DNA from: Enterococcus pingfangensis
Lineage (GTDB): Bacteria > Bacillota > Bacilli > Lactobacillales > Enterococcaceae
Length of the DNA stretch: 40,863 nt
Direction: 5' to 3'
Assembly: GCF_005405205.1 (NCBI RefSeq)
Contig: NZ_BJDP01000014.1
Span: forward strand, 1-40,863
Numbering within the stretch: the stretch's first letter is position 1; every line of letters begins with the position of its first letter. A program made the position numbers and the translations under genes. The notes below the pieces were generated by a model. The model was not told where the DNA came from and ran no database searches. It was given only the letters and a program-made list of their open reading frames with translations. Shown here piece by piece: positions 16,144-27,297 of the stretch.

Positions 16144-16962
16144 ATGTCCATTACTTATACGATCCATGAGAATTACTCAACTTTGACAAAATCCGAAAAA
16201 AAAATCGCCGACTATATTTTGTCCAGCGGAGAAAAAATTGTTTATAGTACGATGAGCGATATTAGAGCAGCGGCAAATGTTGGCGATGGTACGATCATTC
16301 GTTTTTGCCAAAAAATTGGTTTTTCAGGTTTCTCTGATTTAAAAATAGCGATCGCGAAAGAAGATTTCAGCAAGCAGCAGGAGAATTCGCAAGCGGCAGA
16401 TTTTTTTGAAAAACGTACGCTGACGATCAACAAAGCATTGCAAACAACCAATCAGCGGTTAGATAGCGACAAACTGACTCAAGCCGTTCAATTGATCACC
16501 CAAGCAAAGCAAATCTATATTTTCGGCGTCGGTTCAAGTGGAAATACCGGTAATGATCTAGAAGCGATGTTATTGCGCGTAGGCGTTCAGGCACGCTCAG
16601 TTGTTGATCCACATTTTCAAGCGCAGATTGCTTCACTATTGACTGAACAAGATCTAGTCATCGGTTTTTCACTTTCTGGAAGAACTAAAGACACGTATGA
16701 TTCATTAAATATCGCGAAAAAAAATCACGCGAAGATCCTCGCGATCACCAATTATTTACTCTCGCCCATCGCTCAGCTGGCAGACATCGTCTTGCAAACG
16801 GCAATCGAGGAATTTTTAGACGGCGCTTCATTGGCAGGAAAAATCTCGCAATTGTATTTATGCGATCTGCTTGTCCAAAAGTATGAAGTTGAGAATAACG
16901 TGAACTCCGTTGAACTAAGAGAAACTGTTCTCCGCTCAATTTTGGATAAGAGCTTGGATTAA
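16144..16962 (+). CDS. RpiR-family regulator of the nanE-PTS operon
   Basis: A 272-residue transcription regulator. An N-terminal helix-turn-helix (~1-78) contains LTKSEKKIADYIL and GDGTIIRFCQKIGFSGFSDLK. A C-terminal SIS sugar-phosphate-binding domain (~105-240) contains IYIFGVGSSGNTG and VIGFSLSGRTKDT. It is divergent from nanE across 147 bases, so it most likely senses ManNAc-6-P or GlcNAc-6-P and controls that operon. Whether it activates or represses cannot be told. ATG at 16144 with AAAGGAG upstream. It ends at a bidirectional terminator. Confidence 0.92.
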   Translation: MSITYTIHENYSTLTKSEKKIADYILSSGEKIVYSTMSDIRAAANVGDGTIIRFCQKIGFSGFSDLKIAIAKEDFSKQQENSQAADFFEKRTLTINKALQTTNQRLDSDKLTQAVQLITQAKQIYIFGVGSSGNTGNDLEAMLLRVGVQARSVVDPHFQAQIASLLTEQDLVIGFSLSGRTKDTYDSLNIAKKNHAKILAITNYLLSPIAQLADIVLQTAIEEFLDGASLAGKISQLYLCDLLVQKYEVENNVNSVELRETVLRSILDKSLD

Positions 16963-16980
16963 ATAATCTGATACTAAAAT

Positions 16981-17022
16981 AAAAAAACGCTCAAACCATT
17001 TTCAAGGTTTGAGCGTTTTTTT
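16981..17022. terminator. bidirectional terminator
   Basis: AAAAAAACGCTCAAACC and GGTTTGAGCGTTTTTTT form a perfect 17-bp stem with an 8-base loop, between the converging regulator and DUF3089 genes. Confidence 0.92.
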
Positions 17023-17034
17023 AGTTGATAGACT

Positions 17035-18117
17035 TTATTGCGGATGGGCCGCAAAGTATTGCGCTTCGCGATTTTCTGCGTTTTGCTGCAGATTGTAGTA
17101 ATAGAAACTAATATCATTATTTAAATACGATCCCGCTGGATAAAGCTCGCGAGTGCTTTCCGGCATTTCATACTCGGCTTGGTCCACTGTTGAAGAAACG
17201 ACTAAACCTCTTGTGGTATCGACGGTTGCGTCAGCAAGATTCATGACTTTCGTATAATCGCCAGATTCACTGCGGACATAAGAACCTAAGTTTTCCTCAG
17301 CTGTTGCTGGAGTACCGTCTGTTTTCCAATTGATTGGATTGATCGCTAGCGCCCCGTCATCCCAGGTTGGTAATTCACCGGAAAAATTAGGAGCAACTGT
17401 GTTATAGGATACTACGACACCCGTATCATCTGGTCCTGTCGCAAATTTCACTTGTGGATTGTCATTCATCTCTTGTTGGGTAACCGATTGACCTAGGACA
17501 TAAGCTGCAATCATTCGGTCGCTGACCCCTGGATTATTTTTGAAATAATCATACATGATCGCTTTGATCATCCGAGCCCCTTGCGTGTGGCCGACTAAAA
17601 TAAATGGACGATTGTTATTTTCATGTTTGATATAATAATCAAACGCCGCATACACATCGGCTTTAGGTACACCGTCAACATATTCAGTCTGTTCCGCTTT
17701 TGATTTTGAATACAGCCAATTAGCATCTAACTGACGGTAATACGGCGCAAAGATATTGCCGCTTGATTCAAAGGCAGATCCTTGACTAGCTAAAAACACT
17801 TGTGCCCCAGCCTGCATTGATGCGTCGCCAATTTTAGCGATAGGGGATGAATTTTTATTTTTTTGGGCATAAGCTGTTGGATACAACATGAAGACATCTG
17901 CTTGACTCGTGATTTCAGTTGGCTTAGCTAGCCAGTTATCCGAATTGCTGTAGTCGCTAGCTTTGATCGTCTCCCCAGCTTTTTTCGGTTCTACTTGTTT
18001 GATCGACGTTTTACGTGTCTCTTGTTTCGTTGTTTCTTTGTTATTCATAGTAGTGTAAGCGTAATAGCCGCCAGCACCAAGTACGATCACGATTAATCCA
18101 ATGATAATTTTTTTCAT
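17035..18117 (-). CDS. DUF3089-like membrane-anchored protein, Ser-to-Thr at the nucleophile elbow
   Basis: A 360-residue protein with an N-terminal hydrophobic anchor (~3-21), a charged linker, and a domain resembling DUF3089 of the alpha/beta-hydrolase clan (TSQADVFMLYPTAY, IFAPYYRQLD). The nucleophile elbow reads VGHTQGARM; relatives usually have GHSQG, so the expected Ser is Thr (codon ACG). Either activity is lost or altered, or Thr serves. A candidate Asp and His for a triad cannot be fixed by eye. The start is the ATG at 18117, with GGAGG 5 bases upstream; a TTG at 18129 overlaps that site. It faces outward by topology. Function unknown. Confidence 0.75.
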   Translation of the reverse strand: MKKIIIGLIVIVLGAGGYYAYTTMNNKETTKQETRKTSIKQVEPKKAGETIKASDYSNSDNWLAKPTEITSQADVFMLYPTAYAQKNKNSSPIAKIGDASMQAGAQVFLASQGSAFESSGNIFAPYYRQLDANWLYSKSKAEQTEYVDGVPKADVYAAFDYYIKHENNNRPFILVGHTQGARMIKAIMYDYFKNNPGVSDRMIAAYVLGQSVTQQEMNDNPQVKFATGPDDTGVVVSYNTVAPNFSGELPTWDDGALAINPINWKTDGTPATAEENLGSYVRSESGDYTKVMNLADATVDTTRGLVVSSTVDQAEYEMPESTRELYPAGSYLNNDISFYYYNLQQNAENREAQYFAAHPQ

Positions 18118-18250
18118 TGTGTCCTCCAAGAATAGATTTATGTCTTCTATTATAGGCGAGTTTCGTTTTGTATGGCAAATTTTGTGTGGATTTAACGAAA
18201 TAAAAAGAACTGAAGCGAGTAAAAAAGCAGAAAATTTTTAAACGAGCGGC

Positions 18251-19678
<1,428 letters not shown>

Positions 19679-19686
<8 letters not shown>

Positions 19687-20455
19687 GTGCTGGGATCCTA
19701 AACAGCCGATGAGCATTTTGAGTCGTTTGGTACGCGACTTCTTCTAACGGTAAATTCCGCAATTCCGCAATTTTCTCAACGACATAACGTGTATAACCGG
19801 GTTCGTTCCGCTTGCCGCGATAAGGCATTGGCGCCAAATAAGGCGCATCGGTCTCTACTAATAATTTATCGATTGGCACGATTTTTGCCGCTTCTTGCAC
19901 ATCCAGCGCTTTTTTGAATGTCACTACACCGGAAAAAGATACGTGCATCCCTAAATCTAAAAAGCGTTTCGCCCATTCTCCGCTGCCGCTGAAACTATGC
20001 ATGATCCCGCCGATATCGCGAATGTCCTCTTCTTGTAAAATCTGATAAGTGTCTTCCAATGCATCGCGTGTGTGGATACTGATTGGAAGGTTCATTTCTT
20101 TTGCGATAGCAATTTGCCGACGAAAAATTTTGGCTTGGACTTCTTTTGGGTCTTCCATCCAATAATAATCAAGACCAATCTCCCCTAATGCAACGACTTT
20201 CGGCAGTGTCAGCTTCTTGATCAAATCTTCTTCAATTTCTTTAGTGTAACTTCCCGCTTCGGTTGGATGCCAGCCGATGATGGAATAAATTCCATCGTAT
20301 TGTTGATTTAACTCCAAACTTTTTTCAATCGTCGGTGTGTCAAAACCCACGACTGCCATCTCTGTCACACCAAGCTCACGAGCGCGTTCAACGGTTTCTG
20401 GAATCTCGTTTTCAAATTGTTCCGCATTTAAATGCGTATGTGAATCAAAAATCAT
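19679..20455 (-). CDS. tatD: TatD-family metal-dependent deoxyribonuclease
   Basis: A 258-residue TIM-barrel hydrolase. Metal ligands are visible in DSHTHLN at the start, [24 protein letters not shown] and [10 protein letters not shown], the standard TatD series. Family members are 3'-5' DNases with roles in DNA repair or turnover. First gene of the operon with rnmV and rsmA. ATG at 20455, with TAGGAGG 7 bases upstream. The downstream overlap with rnmV suggests coupled translation. Confidence 0.93.
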
Positions 20456-20601
20456 TTAAAATCCTCCTACTTCGCTAACTTATTTTCTAAAAGTCTCCTC
20501 TGACCTCTTCTCTAAAATCAACTTATTTTAACACAATCCGCAAAAACTAACGAAAAATCTAGCCAGCTTTGTCCAAAAGTCTACGATGAAATCCGCCAAA
20601 A

Positions 20602-20635
20602 GTCGGATGTTTCCGACAAGGTTTCGCTCTATACT
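20602..20635 (+). promoter_or_regulatory. hairpin/operator and -10 before a membrane protein gene
   Basis: GTCGGA-TGTT-TCCGAC (20602-20617) is a perfect inverted repeat. TATACT at 20630-20635 is a plausible -10 without a convincing -35. The palindrome lies where a -35 would be, so it may be a regulator site. Confidence 0.35.
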
Positions 20636-20655
20636 ACAACTAAAGGAGGGCTCCT

Positions 20656-21246
20656 ATGCTTAATTTCCAACAAGAATTTCCTAAAACTGCCCGCTACTTA
20701 AAACAAAAATATCCCAGCAAGGAACCATTGAATAGTTTCTGGCATTGGGCGACATTGGCTTTATTTAGTTTGCTGTGTGTGGCCGCGATCAAACAGCAGT
20801 TGTTGCTGATCGGAATTTTGGTACTCTTTTCCGCCTTAATCAAAGGACCAGGAATTTTATTTTTCGGCGCGCTTTATTCTTTTTTAGTCAGTCTGTTTCC
20901 ACCGATTGGAATCGTTCTTTCCGCACTTTTCTTCTTATTAAATATTCGTTTATTAACTAAAAGCTGGCGGGTGAATCTAGTCACTTCCCTATTTTATTTG
21001 TATCCCCTAGGGTTGAGTGTGCTTCGCTCCTTGACACAGTGGGATGCACCTTGGCAAATCGGCCTTGAACTATTACCCGGATTGTTATTATTGCATTTTG
21101 TATTGCTGCAAGTGTATTATTTCCATCCAAATGTTCGCCAAGTCGCTTGGACGATTTTAGCTACACCATTTGAATTGCTTTCACTTATTTTGCCAAAACG
21201 CTTTAAAAAACTATTTCGGACGCCATCGCAAGCAATGAAACATTAG
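20656..21246 (+). CDS. multi-pass membrane protein of unknown function
   Basis: A 196-residue protein I do not recognise. After a polar ~30-residue start it has about five or six hydrophobic segments (for example LALFSLLCVAA, LLLIGILVLFSAL, PPIGIVLSALFFLLNI, LLPGLLLLHFVLLQVYYF) and a Lys/Arg-rich C-terminus, consistent with an inner position for the tail. ATG at 20656 with GGAGG 6 bases upstream and a terminator just after the stop make it a convincing single gene. It runs divergently from tatD; no partner gene suggests a role. Confidence 0.75.
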   Translation: MLNFQQEFPKTARYLKQKYPSKEPLNSFWHWATLALFSLLCVAAIKQQLLLIGILVLFSALIKGPGILFFGALYSFLVSLFPPIGIVLSALFFLLNIRLLTKSWRVNLVTSLFYLYPLGLSVLRSLTQWDAPWQIGLELLPGLLLLHFVLLQVYYFHPNVRQVAWTILATPFELLSLILPKRFKKLFRTPSQAMKH

Positions 21247-21247
21247 T

Positions 21248-21279
21248 CGTTAAGAAGACTTCTTCTTAGCGGCTTTTTT
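21248..21279 (+). terminator. terminator of the membrane protein gene
   Basis: CGTTAAGAAG (21248-21257) pairs with CTTCTTAGCG (21262-21271), one U-G pair, followed by GCTTTTTT. Confidence 0.8.
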
Positions 21280-21461
21280 GAATGTGACTTGCATTTAGCT
21301 AAACTCGATACTGCTTCAAGTTCGTAACAGTCACTGAAATCATTCAAATCTCTTATGTTGTTTCACTAAAAACTGACGAGTTGAGCAATTGTTTCTCACA
21401 AAATTCCTGTTGGAAATTCAGTTAAAAAAACTTATTTTTTTGAAGAAATAAAACGAATTAA

Positions 21462-21490
21462 TTGAATTGTTGCTAGGAATCGATTAGGCT
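21462..21490 (+). promoter_or_regulatory. possible promoter of the PfpI-like gene
   Basis: TTGAAT (21462-21467), 17 bases, TAGGCT (21485-21490), about 30 bases before the start codon. The -10 is weak. Confidence 0.3.
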
Positions 21491-21522
21491 GAAATTAACA
21501 AATAGGAAAGGAAGTCGAATCA

Positions 21523-22035
21523 ATGACCAAAAAAATTGCTATTCTCGCAACCGATTTAGTAGAAGATATTGAACTAACCTCTCCAAAAGAAGCCCTTGAA
21601 AAAGATGGAAACGAAGTGACTTTGATCAGCTTTGAAGCTCAAAAAGAGATTACCGGTAAAAAAGGAACCAAATTTACCAGTGATAAAGGGATCGATGAAG
21701 TGAAGCCAGCAGAATTTGATGCCTTACTGATCCCTGGCGGATTTTCACCCGATCAACTGCGCAGCGATCCGCGTTTTGTTTCGTTTGTCGCCTACTTCTT
21801 AGAAAAGGACCGACCGCTGTTTGCAATTTGCCACGGTCCGCAGTTATTCATTCAAACTGGCTTGACCAAAGGACGCACAATGACCGCTTATACGACTGTT
21901 CGCCCCGATATCGGTTACGCTGGTGCCACAGTCAAAGATGAGCCGGTCGTCGTCGATAGAAAATTAGTGACCAGCCGGACACCGGATGATCTGCCGGACT
22001 TCAATGAAAAAATGCTCGAAGTCTTGCATGCCTGA
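21523..22035 (+). CDS. DJ-1/PfpI family protein (class I glutamine amidotransferase-like)
   Basis: A 170-residue single-domain protein of the DJ-1/PfpI superfamily. The nucleophile elbow is FAICHGPQLF, with Cys at about residue 104. The early LVEDIELTSPKEAL carries the conserved Glu region, and DALLIPGGFSPDQL is typical. YfkM and YhbO-like relatives are stress proteins, some reported as deglycases or proteases; the activity here is unproven. ATG at 21523 with AGGAAAGGAAG upstream. It stands alone, ending at a bidirectional terminator. Confidence 0.9.
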   Translation: MTKKIAILATDLVEDIELTSPKEALEKDGNEVTLISFEAQKEITGKKGTKFTSDKGIDEVKPAEFDALLIPGGFSPDQLRSDPRFVSFVAYFLEKDRPLFAICHGPQLFIQTGLTKGRTMTAYTTVRPDIGYAGATVKDEPVVVDRKLVTSRTPDDLPDFNEKMLEVLHA

Positions 22036-22055
22036 TTCTTTGCCAAAAAAGATAT

Positions 22056-22094
22056 AAAAAAGCCAAAAATCGCTGATCGATTTTTGGCTTTTTC
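22056..22094. terminator. bidirectional terminator
   Basis: AAAAAGCCAAAAATCG (22057-22072), loop CTGAT, CGATTTTTGGCTTTTT (22078-22093), with A- and T-runs outside. It can end both the PfpI-like gene and the minus-strand gene at 22214. Confidence 0.9.
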
Positions 22095-22213
22095 GCTTGT
22101 TTTAACTGCGTCTGCATCAACCCTGAATCGTTTACAGACTTATTCTCGATAGGAGCGCGCTAGATTTCACATTCCTCTACGTTTTCGATTGATTAAAAAA
22201 ATTCTGATTATTA

Positions 22214-22615
22214 TTAGAAATAAAGATCTGAATCATTTTTGCTCAAAACTAAAAGTCGATGGATGATTGTATTTTCACCATAACTCGTATTCAAAATATA
22301 ATCATGCCAATAGAATTTTTTTTCATGGACCAAATAATCTTCAAAATTTTCAGGAAATCCAGAAGCTAACTCACGAACTAAGAATGCCATCTTTGCATCC
22401 AAATCCATAACTTCTCTTAAATATTCAAGCTTATCATCCACATCTTCAGCTAAAAGTTGTTGCATTTGCTGCTGCAAAGATTGAAAGTAGTGATAAAATT
22501 CTTCAGGAATCTCTGTAGTTCTAACATCCGACAAAAAGTCCTTCCCTGACCACCGTTCTTCAGCCATGGCAAGTTTTTCGTCTAATGTACCTTCCCACAA
22601 GTAAGTCCATTTCAT
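22214..22615 (-). CDS. hypothetical protein, 133 residues
   Basis: I do not recognise this protein. It is acidic, likely all-helical and soluble, with a Gln-rich stretch (QSLQQQMQQLL) and a C-terminus rich in Tyr, His and Asp; there is no signal peptide or membrane segment. ATG at 22615 with GGGGG about 8 bases upstream supports it as real. It lies alone on the edge of an 800-base AT-rich stretch without genes, and its flanks are more AT-rich than the neighbours, so it may be an accessory gene. An immunity-type or regulatory role would be a guess. Confidence 0.6.
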   Translation of the reverse strand: MKWTYLWEGTLDEKLAMAEERWSGKDFLSDVRTTEIPEEFYHYFQSLQQQMQQLLAEDVDDKLEYLREVMDLDAKMAFLVRELASGFPENFEDYLVHEKKFYWHDYILNTSYGENTIIHRLLVLSKNDSDLYF

Positions 22616-22873
22616 AATAATTTCCCCCAGAATAGTGCATATAACTGCTTATAAAATTAACCTTCATTCAATAAAACTTTGATAGGTAATATGTGAACAT
22701 CAATTATTTCTTGTACATGGTATTTTTTAAATTAATAAAATAATTACCCATACTATCCCAAGTTTAGAATAGAATGATTTTATGCAATTATATAAAATAA
22801 TTGCGCTTTATTCAAGTGGTACCGGATAAAAAGATGTTGATTTAACGGCATTTCATCCACTTTTTTAGAAATT

Positions 22874-22882
22874 TGGTATAAT
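22874..22882 (+). promoter_or_regulatory. orphan extended -10 promoter, plus strand
   Basis: TGGTATAAT, followed by no reading frame of note. It points at the hairpin at 22960-22989 about 80 bases on. Confidence 0.45.
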
Positions 22883-22959
22883 CAAAATAAATGGTATATT
22901 TTAATCAAATGGACGCATTTTGCGAATAGATTTAGAATAAAAACCGCTATAAAATGAAC

Positions 22960-23173
22960 GATAGCCCACTCAAACTTGAGCGGGCTATCTAACTAATCAA
23001 TATTTATTATTTTAAAGTTGAGGGTGTTGACTATTACTAAAATTAACTATTTCTCGTTTAAACGATGTATTCCCAATTCCTTCTAATACATCCTTGTAAC
23101 CCTATAGTTACGCCAGTTTGATTAAATTTCATCAAAATGAGTTAAAATATCGCATAACAATTATCTTTCGTGT
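22960..23173 (-). ncRNA. candidate structured small RNA
   Basis: The 817 bases 22616-23432 hold no convincing gene. On the minus strand an extended -10 (TGCTATAAT, 23188-23180) would start an RNA near 23173. Within it lie several self-complementary pieces: GTAAC/GTTAC (23096-23111), GATGTATT/AATACATC (23064-23092) with AAGGAATTGGG in the loop, and the palindrome TCGTTTAAACGA (23054-23065). It would end at GATAGCCC.CTCA / TGAG.GGGCTATC (22960-22989), whose only plus-strand mismatch is a G-U pair in minus RNA. The T-run after the hairpin is weak. No RNA family recognised. Confidence 0.42.
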
Positions 23174-23179
23174 ACTTGT

Positions 23180-23188
23180 ATTATAGCA
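23180..23188 (-). promoter_or_regulatory. orphan extended -10 promoter, minus strand
   Basis: TGCTATAAT on the minus strand. The -35 hexamer 17 bases upstream (GCGTAA) is poor, as is common with extended -10 promoters. Confidence 0.5.
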
Positions 23189-23282
23189 GATTTTTTAAAC
23201 AGTTACGCAGATCGGAAGCTGTGCTTATTCAAATCTTTACTATTTCCAGTAAAAATATTCTCGGCTTTTTATAAAAAAAATC

Positions 23283-23306
23283 GTAATAGAAGCGGCGAGC
23301 TTCAAG
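23283..23306. repeat. dispersed intergenic repeat, copy 2
   Basis: GAAGCGGCGAGCTTC (23289-23303) preceded by GTAATA. The second shared block AATTTCAACTTATTTCC lies at 23350-23366, and a GTGAC/GTCAC terminator follows at 23401. Confidence 0.6.
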
Positions 23307-23393
23307 AATAAGCAGGAATTGTTAAAAATTACTGTTTATTTTTTTGTAAAATTTCAACTTATTTCCGAAGCCGCGATTTCTCACTATTTTTTC

Positions 23394-23428
23394 AAAAAAA
23401 GAAGGACGTGACAAGCGTCACATCCTCC
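23394..23428 (-). terminator. terminator of metG (GTGAC/GTCAC family)
   Basis: GAAGGACGTGAC (23401-23412), loop AAGC, GTCACATCCTCC (23417-23428). Two plus-strand A-C mismatches become G-U pairs in minus RNA, and seven T follow on that strand. Confidence 0.88.
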
Positions 23429-23432
23429 TAGT

Positions 23433-25454
<2,022 letters not shown>

Positions 25455-25474
25455 TTAAAAATAGTTTCCTACGT

Positions 25475-25483
25475 AGTATACCA
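25475..25483 (-). promoter_or_regulatory. metG promoter, extended -10
   Basis: Minus strand TGGTATACT, about 35 bases before the start codon. The -35 is not evident. Confidence 0.5.
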
Positions 25484-25624
25484 CAAAACAACTAGCGATT
25501 TTGGAAAAAAATACCCGTCGATCAGAATCTGTCCGCCGCTTTTGACAGCACGATACCACTCAGCAAATCACGTCCAATTTAGAATCGTTCTCAGCTACTT
25601 TTAGCTGGGTCCAAAAACAGAGGT

Positions 25625-25667
25625 TATGATGGAAGTGGACAGCTTCAAGCAATTTCGGCTTATTTCC
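25625..25667. repeat. dispersed intergenic repeat, copy 3
   Basis: GAAGTGGACAGCTTC (25632-25646) then AATTTCGGCTTATTTCC (25651-25667), followed 30 bases on by a GTGAC/GTCAC terminator. This is the most compact copy. With the metG promoter and the terminator it accounts for the gap 25443-25733. Confidence 0.65.
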
Positions 25668-25692
25668 AAAAAAGCTGGAACACCGTTTAATC

Positions 25693-25729
25693 AAAAAAAG
25701 GGTGTGACAAGACTTCTGTCACACCCTTT
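25693..25729 (-). terminator. terminator of the DUF2200 gene (GTGAC/GTCAC family)
   Basis: AAAGGGTGTGACA (25697-25709) and TGTCACACCCTTT (25717-25729) form a perfect 13-bp stem; seven T follow on the minus strand. Confidence 0.9.
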
Positions 25730-25733
25730 GCGA

Positions 25734-26078
25734 TTATTTTCGTAATATTTTCTCCATCTTTTTGCCTTTGGCTAATTCATCGATTAATTTATCCAAGTAA
25801 CGAATTTTTTGCATTAAAGGATCTTCGATATCTTCTACTCGATAACCGCAGATTACCCCTTTGATCAATGAAGTATTTTCATTCATTTGAGGCGCTTCCG
25901 CAAAGAAAGTCTCGACGTTGACTTCTTTTTCTAATTGCGCTTGGAATGATGCCTCGTCATAACCAGTCAGCCAATAAATAATTTCATCGACTTCGTCTTT
26001 TGTTCGATCTTTTCGTTCCGCTTTTTCGATGTACATTTTATAAATACCACTAAAACTCATTTTAAAAACTCTGCTCAT
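25734..26078 (-). CDS. DUF2200 family protein
   Basis: A 114-residue cytoplasmic protein of the DUF2200 type, recognised from [26 protein letters not shown] followed by YWLTGYDE in its first half. No catalytic residues are known to me for this family and the function is unknown. ATG at 26078 with GAGGAGG upstream. It lies 48 bases after the malic enzyme gene on the same strand with no terminator between, so it may be the third gene of the fumC operon. A strong terminator follows. Confidence 0.85.
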   Translation of the reverse strand: MSRVFKMSFSGIYKMYIEKAERKDRTKDEVDEIIYWLTGYDEASFQAQLEKEVNVETFFAEAPQMNENTSLIKGVICGYRVEDIEDPLMQKIRYLDKLIDELAKGKKMEKILRK

Positions 26079-26126
26079 TTTATGGTCCTCCTCTAACTAG
26101 CGATAGTCGCATCCGTTTAATCTTGA

Positions 26127-27296
26127 TTAACGTGTCACGCCGTCCTTTCGCGCCGCTTCCGCAACTTTCAGTGTAATCAAATCGACTACTTTTTCATCAA
26201 AGGCTGATGGGATAATGTAGCCGGAATTTAATTCTGAATAGGTGATGGAATCCGCGATGGCATACGCACAAGCTAATTGCATCCCGGGAGTTATTTTCTT
26301 CGCTTCTGCCGCAAAAGCTCCCCGGAACAAACCTGGAAAAGCCAGCACATTATTGATTTGATTAGGATAATCCGACCGGCCAGTCCCAACAACTGCCGCC
26401 CCGCCCGCCAGCGCTTCATGATACGTGATTTCTGGTTCGGGATTTGCCATCGGAAAAACGATGCTGCCTTCATTCATAGAAGCGACCATTTCTTTAGTCA
26501 CTAGATTAGGCGCAGAGACACCGACAAAAACATCCGCTCCGACAAATGCTTCTGCCAGCGTCCCACTAAAATCTTGCGGTGTGATCAATTCTAAAATCTC
26601 TTTTTCAACAAACGTCGCGTTTGTCATCTCCGCGTTCAAGGCCCCATCTTTATTGAAGGCAATGATATTTTTCACACCTAAATCGACCAGCATATGGATG
26701 ATCGCGCTACCGGCAGCACCGGTCCCAGAAATGACAACTTTCAAATCTGGCGGCGTTTTTTTCACCAGCTTCAACGCGTTGATCAAAGCCGCTGTCACGA
26801 CGACTGCCGTTCCATGCTGATCATCGTGAAAAACGGGAATATCCAATTCCTCGATCAATGCCCGCTCGATCTCAACACAGCGTGGAGCACTGATATCTTC
26901 TAGATTGATTCCGCCAAAAGTTGGCGCGATTGCTTTGACGATTTGAATGATTTCTTTTGGATCTTTTGTAGCTAAACAAATCGGCACGGCATCAATACCG
27001 GCAAACTCTTTAAACAGCAAGGCCTTACCTTCCATTACAGGCAAAGCGGCTTCTGGACCGATGTCCCCTAAGCCTAACACCGCTGTTCCATCAGTCACGA
27101 CCGCGACACTGTTGCCTTTCCACGTGTAGTCATAGGCTAATGTTTTATCTTCAGCAATTTTGCGGCACGGTTCTGCCACGCCTGGTGTATAAGCCAGCGA
27201 TAGATCATCTTTACTGAGCACACTTACTTTACTCGTTACTTCGATCTTTCCACGCCACTGTTTGTGTGCAGCTAAAGCTTCCTCATAAATCGTCAT
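26127..27296 (-). CDS. NAD(P)-dependent malic enzyme, short form
   Basis: A 389-residue oxidative decarboxylase converting malate to pyruvate, CO2 and reduced cofactor. Visible motifs are [15 protein letters not shown] (catalytic-Tyr region), [37 protein letters not shown] metal/substrate stretches, [12 protein letters not shown], and the nucleotide loop [12 protein letters not shown]. Short bacterial malic enzymes such as YtsJ or MaeE have this length; cofactor preference is not decided here. It starts 1 base after the fumC stop, with its GGAGAG inside the fumC end, so the two are translationally coupled. Confidence 0.94.
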   Translation of the reverse strand: MTIYEEALAAHKQWRGKIEVTSKVSVLSKDDLSLAYTPGVAEPCRKIAEDKTLAYDYTWKGNSVAVVTDGTAVLGLGDIGPEAALPVMEGKALLFKEFAGIDAVPICLATKDPKEIIQIVKAIAPTFGGINLEDISAPRCVEIERALIEELDIPVFHDDQHGTAVVVTAALINALKLVKKTPPDLKVVISGTGAAGSAIIHMLVDLGVKNIIAFNKDGALNAEMTNATFVEKEILELITPQDFSGTLAEAFVGADVFVGVSAPNLVTKEMVASMNEGSIVFPMANPEPEITYHEALAGGAAVVGTGRSDYPNQINNVLAFPGLFRGAFAAEAKKITPGMQLACAYAIADSITYSELNSGYIIPSAFDEKVVDLITLKVAEAARKDGVTR

Positions 27297-27297
27297 T

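Noticed and set aside
19687..19716. Longer RNase M5 starting at 19716
   Set aside because: This adds residues unlike the family and lies well inside tatD; the ATG at 19686 gives the normal length and has AGGA before it.
23058..23132. A 24-codon ORF on the minus strand in the candidate small RNA
   Set aside because: No Shine-Dalgarno before the ATG, and the peptide is not hydrophobic as expected for a type I toxin. Left as part of the RNA.
22616..23432. CRISPR array or insertion-sequence remnant in the gene-poor region
   Set aside because: No regularly spaced repeats, no transposase fragments and no terminal inverted repeats with target duplications were found.
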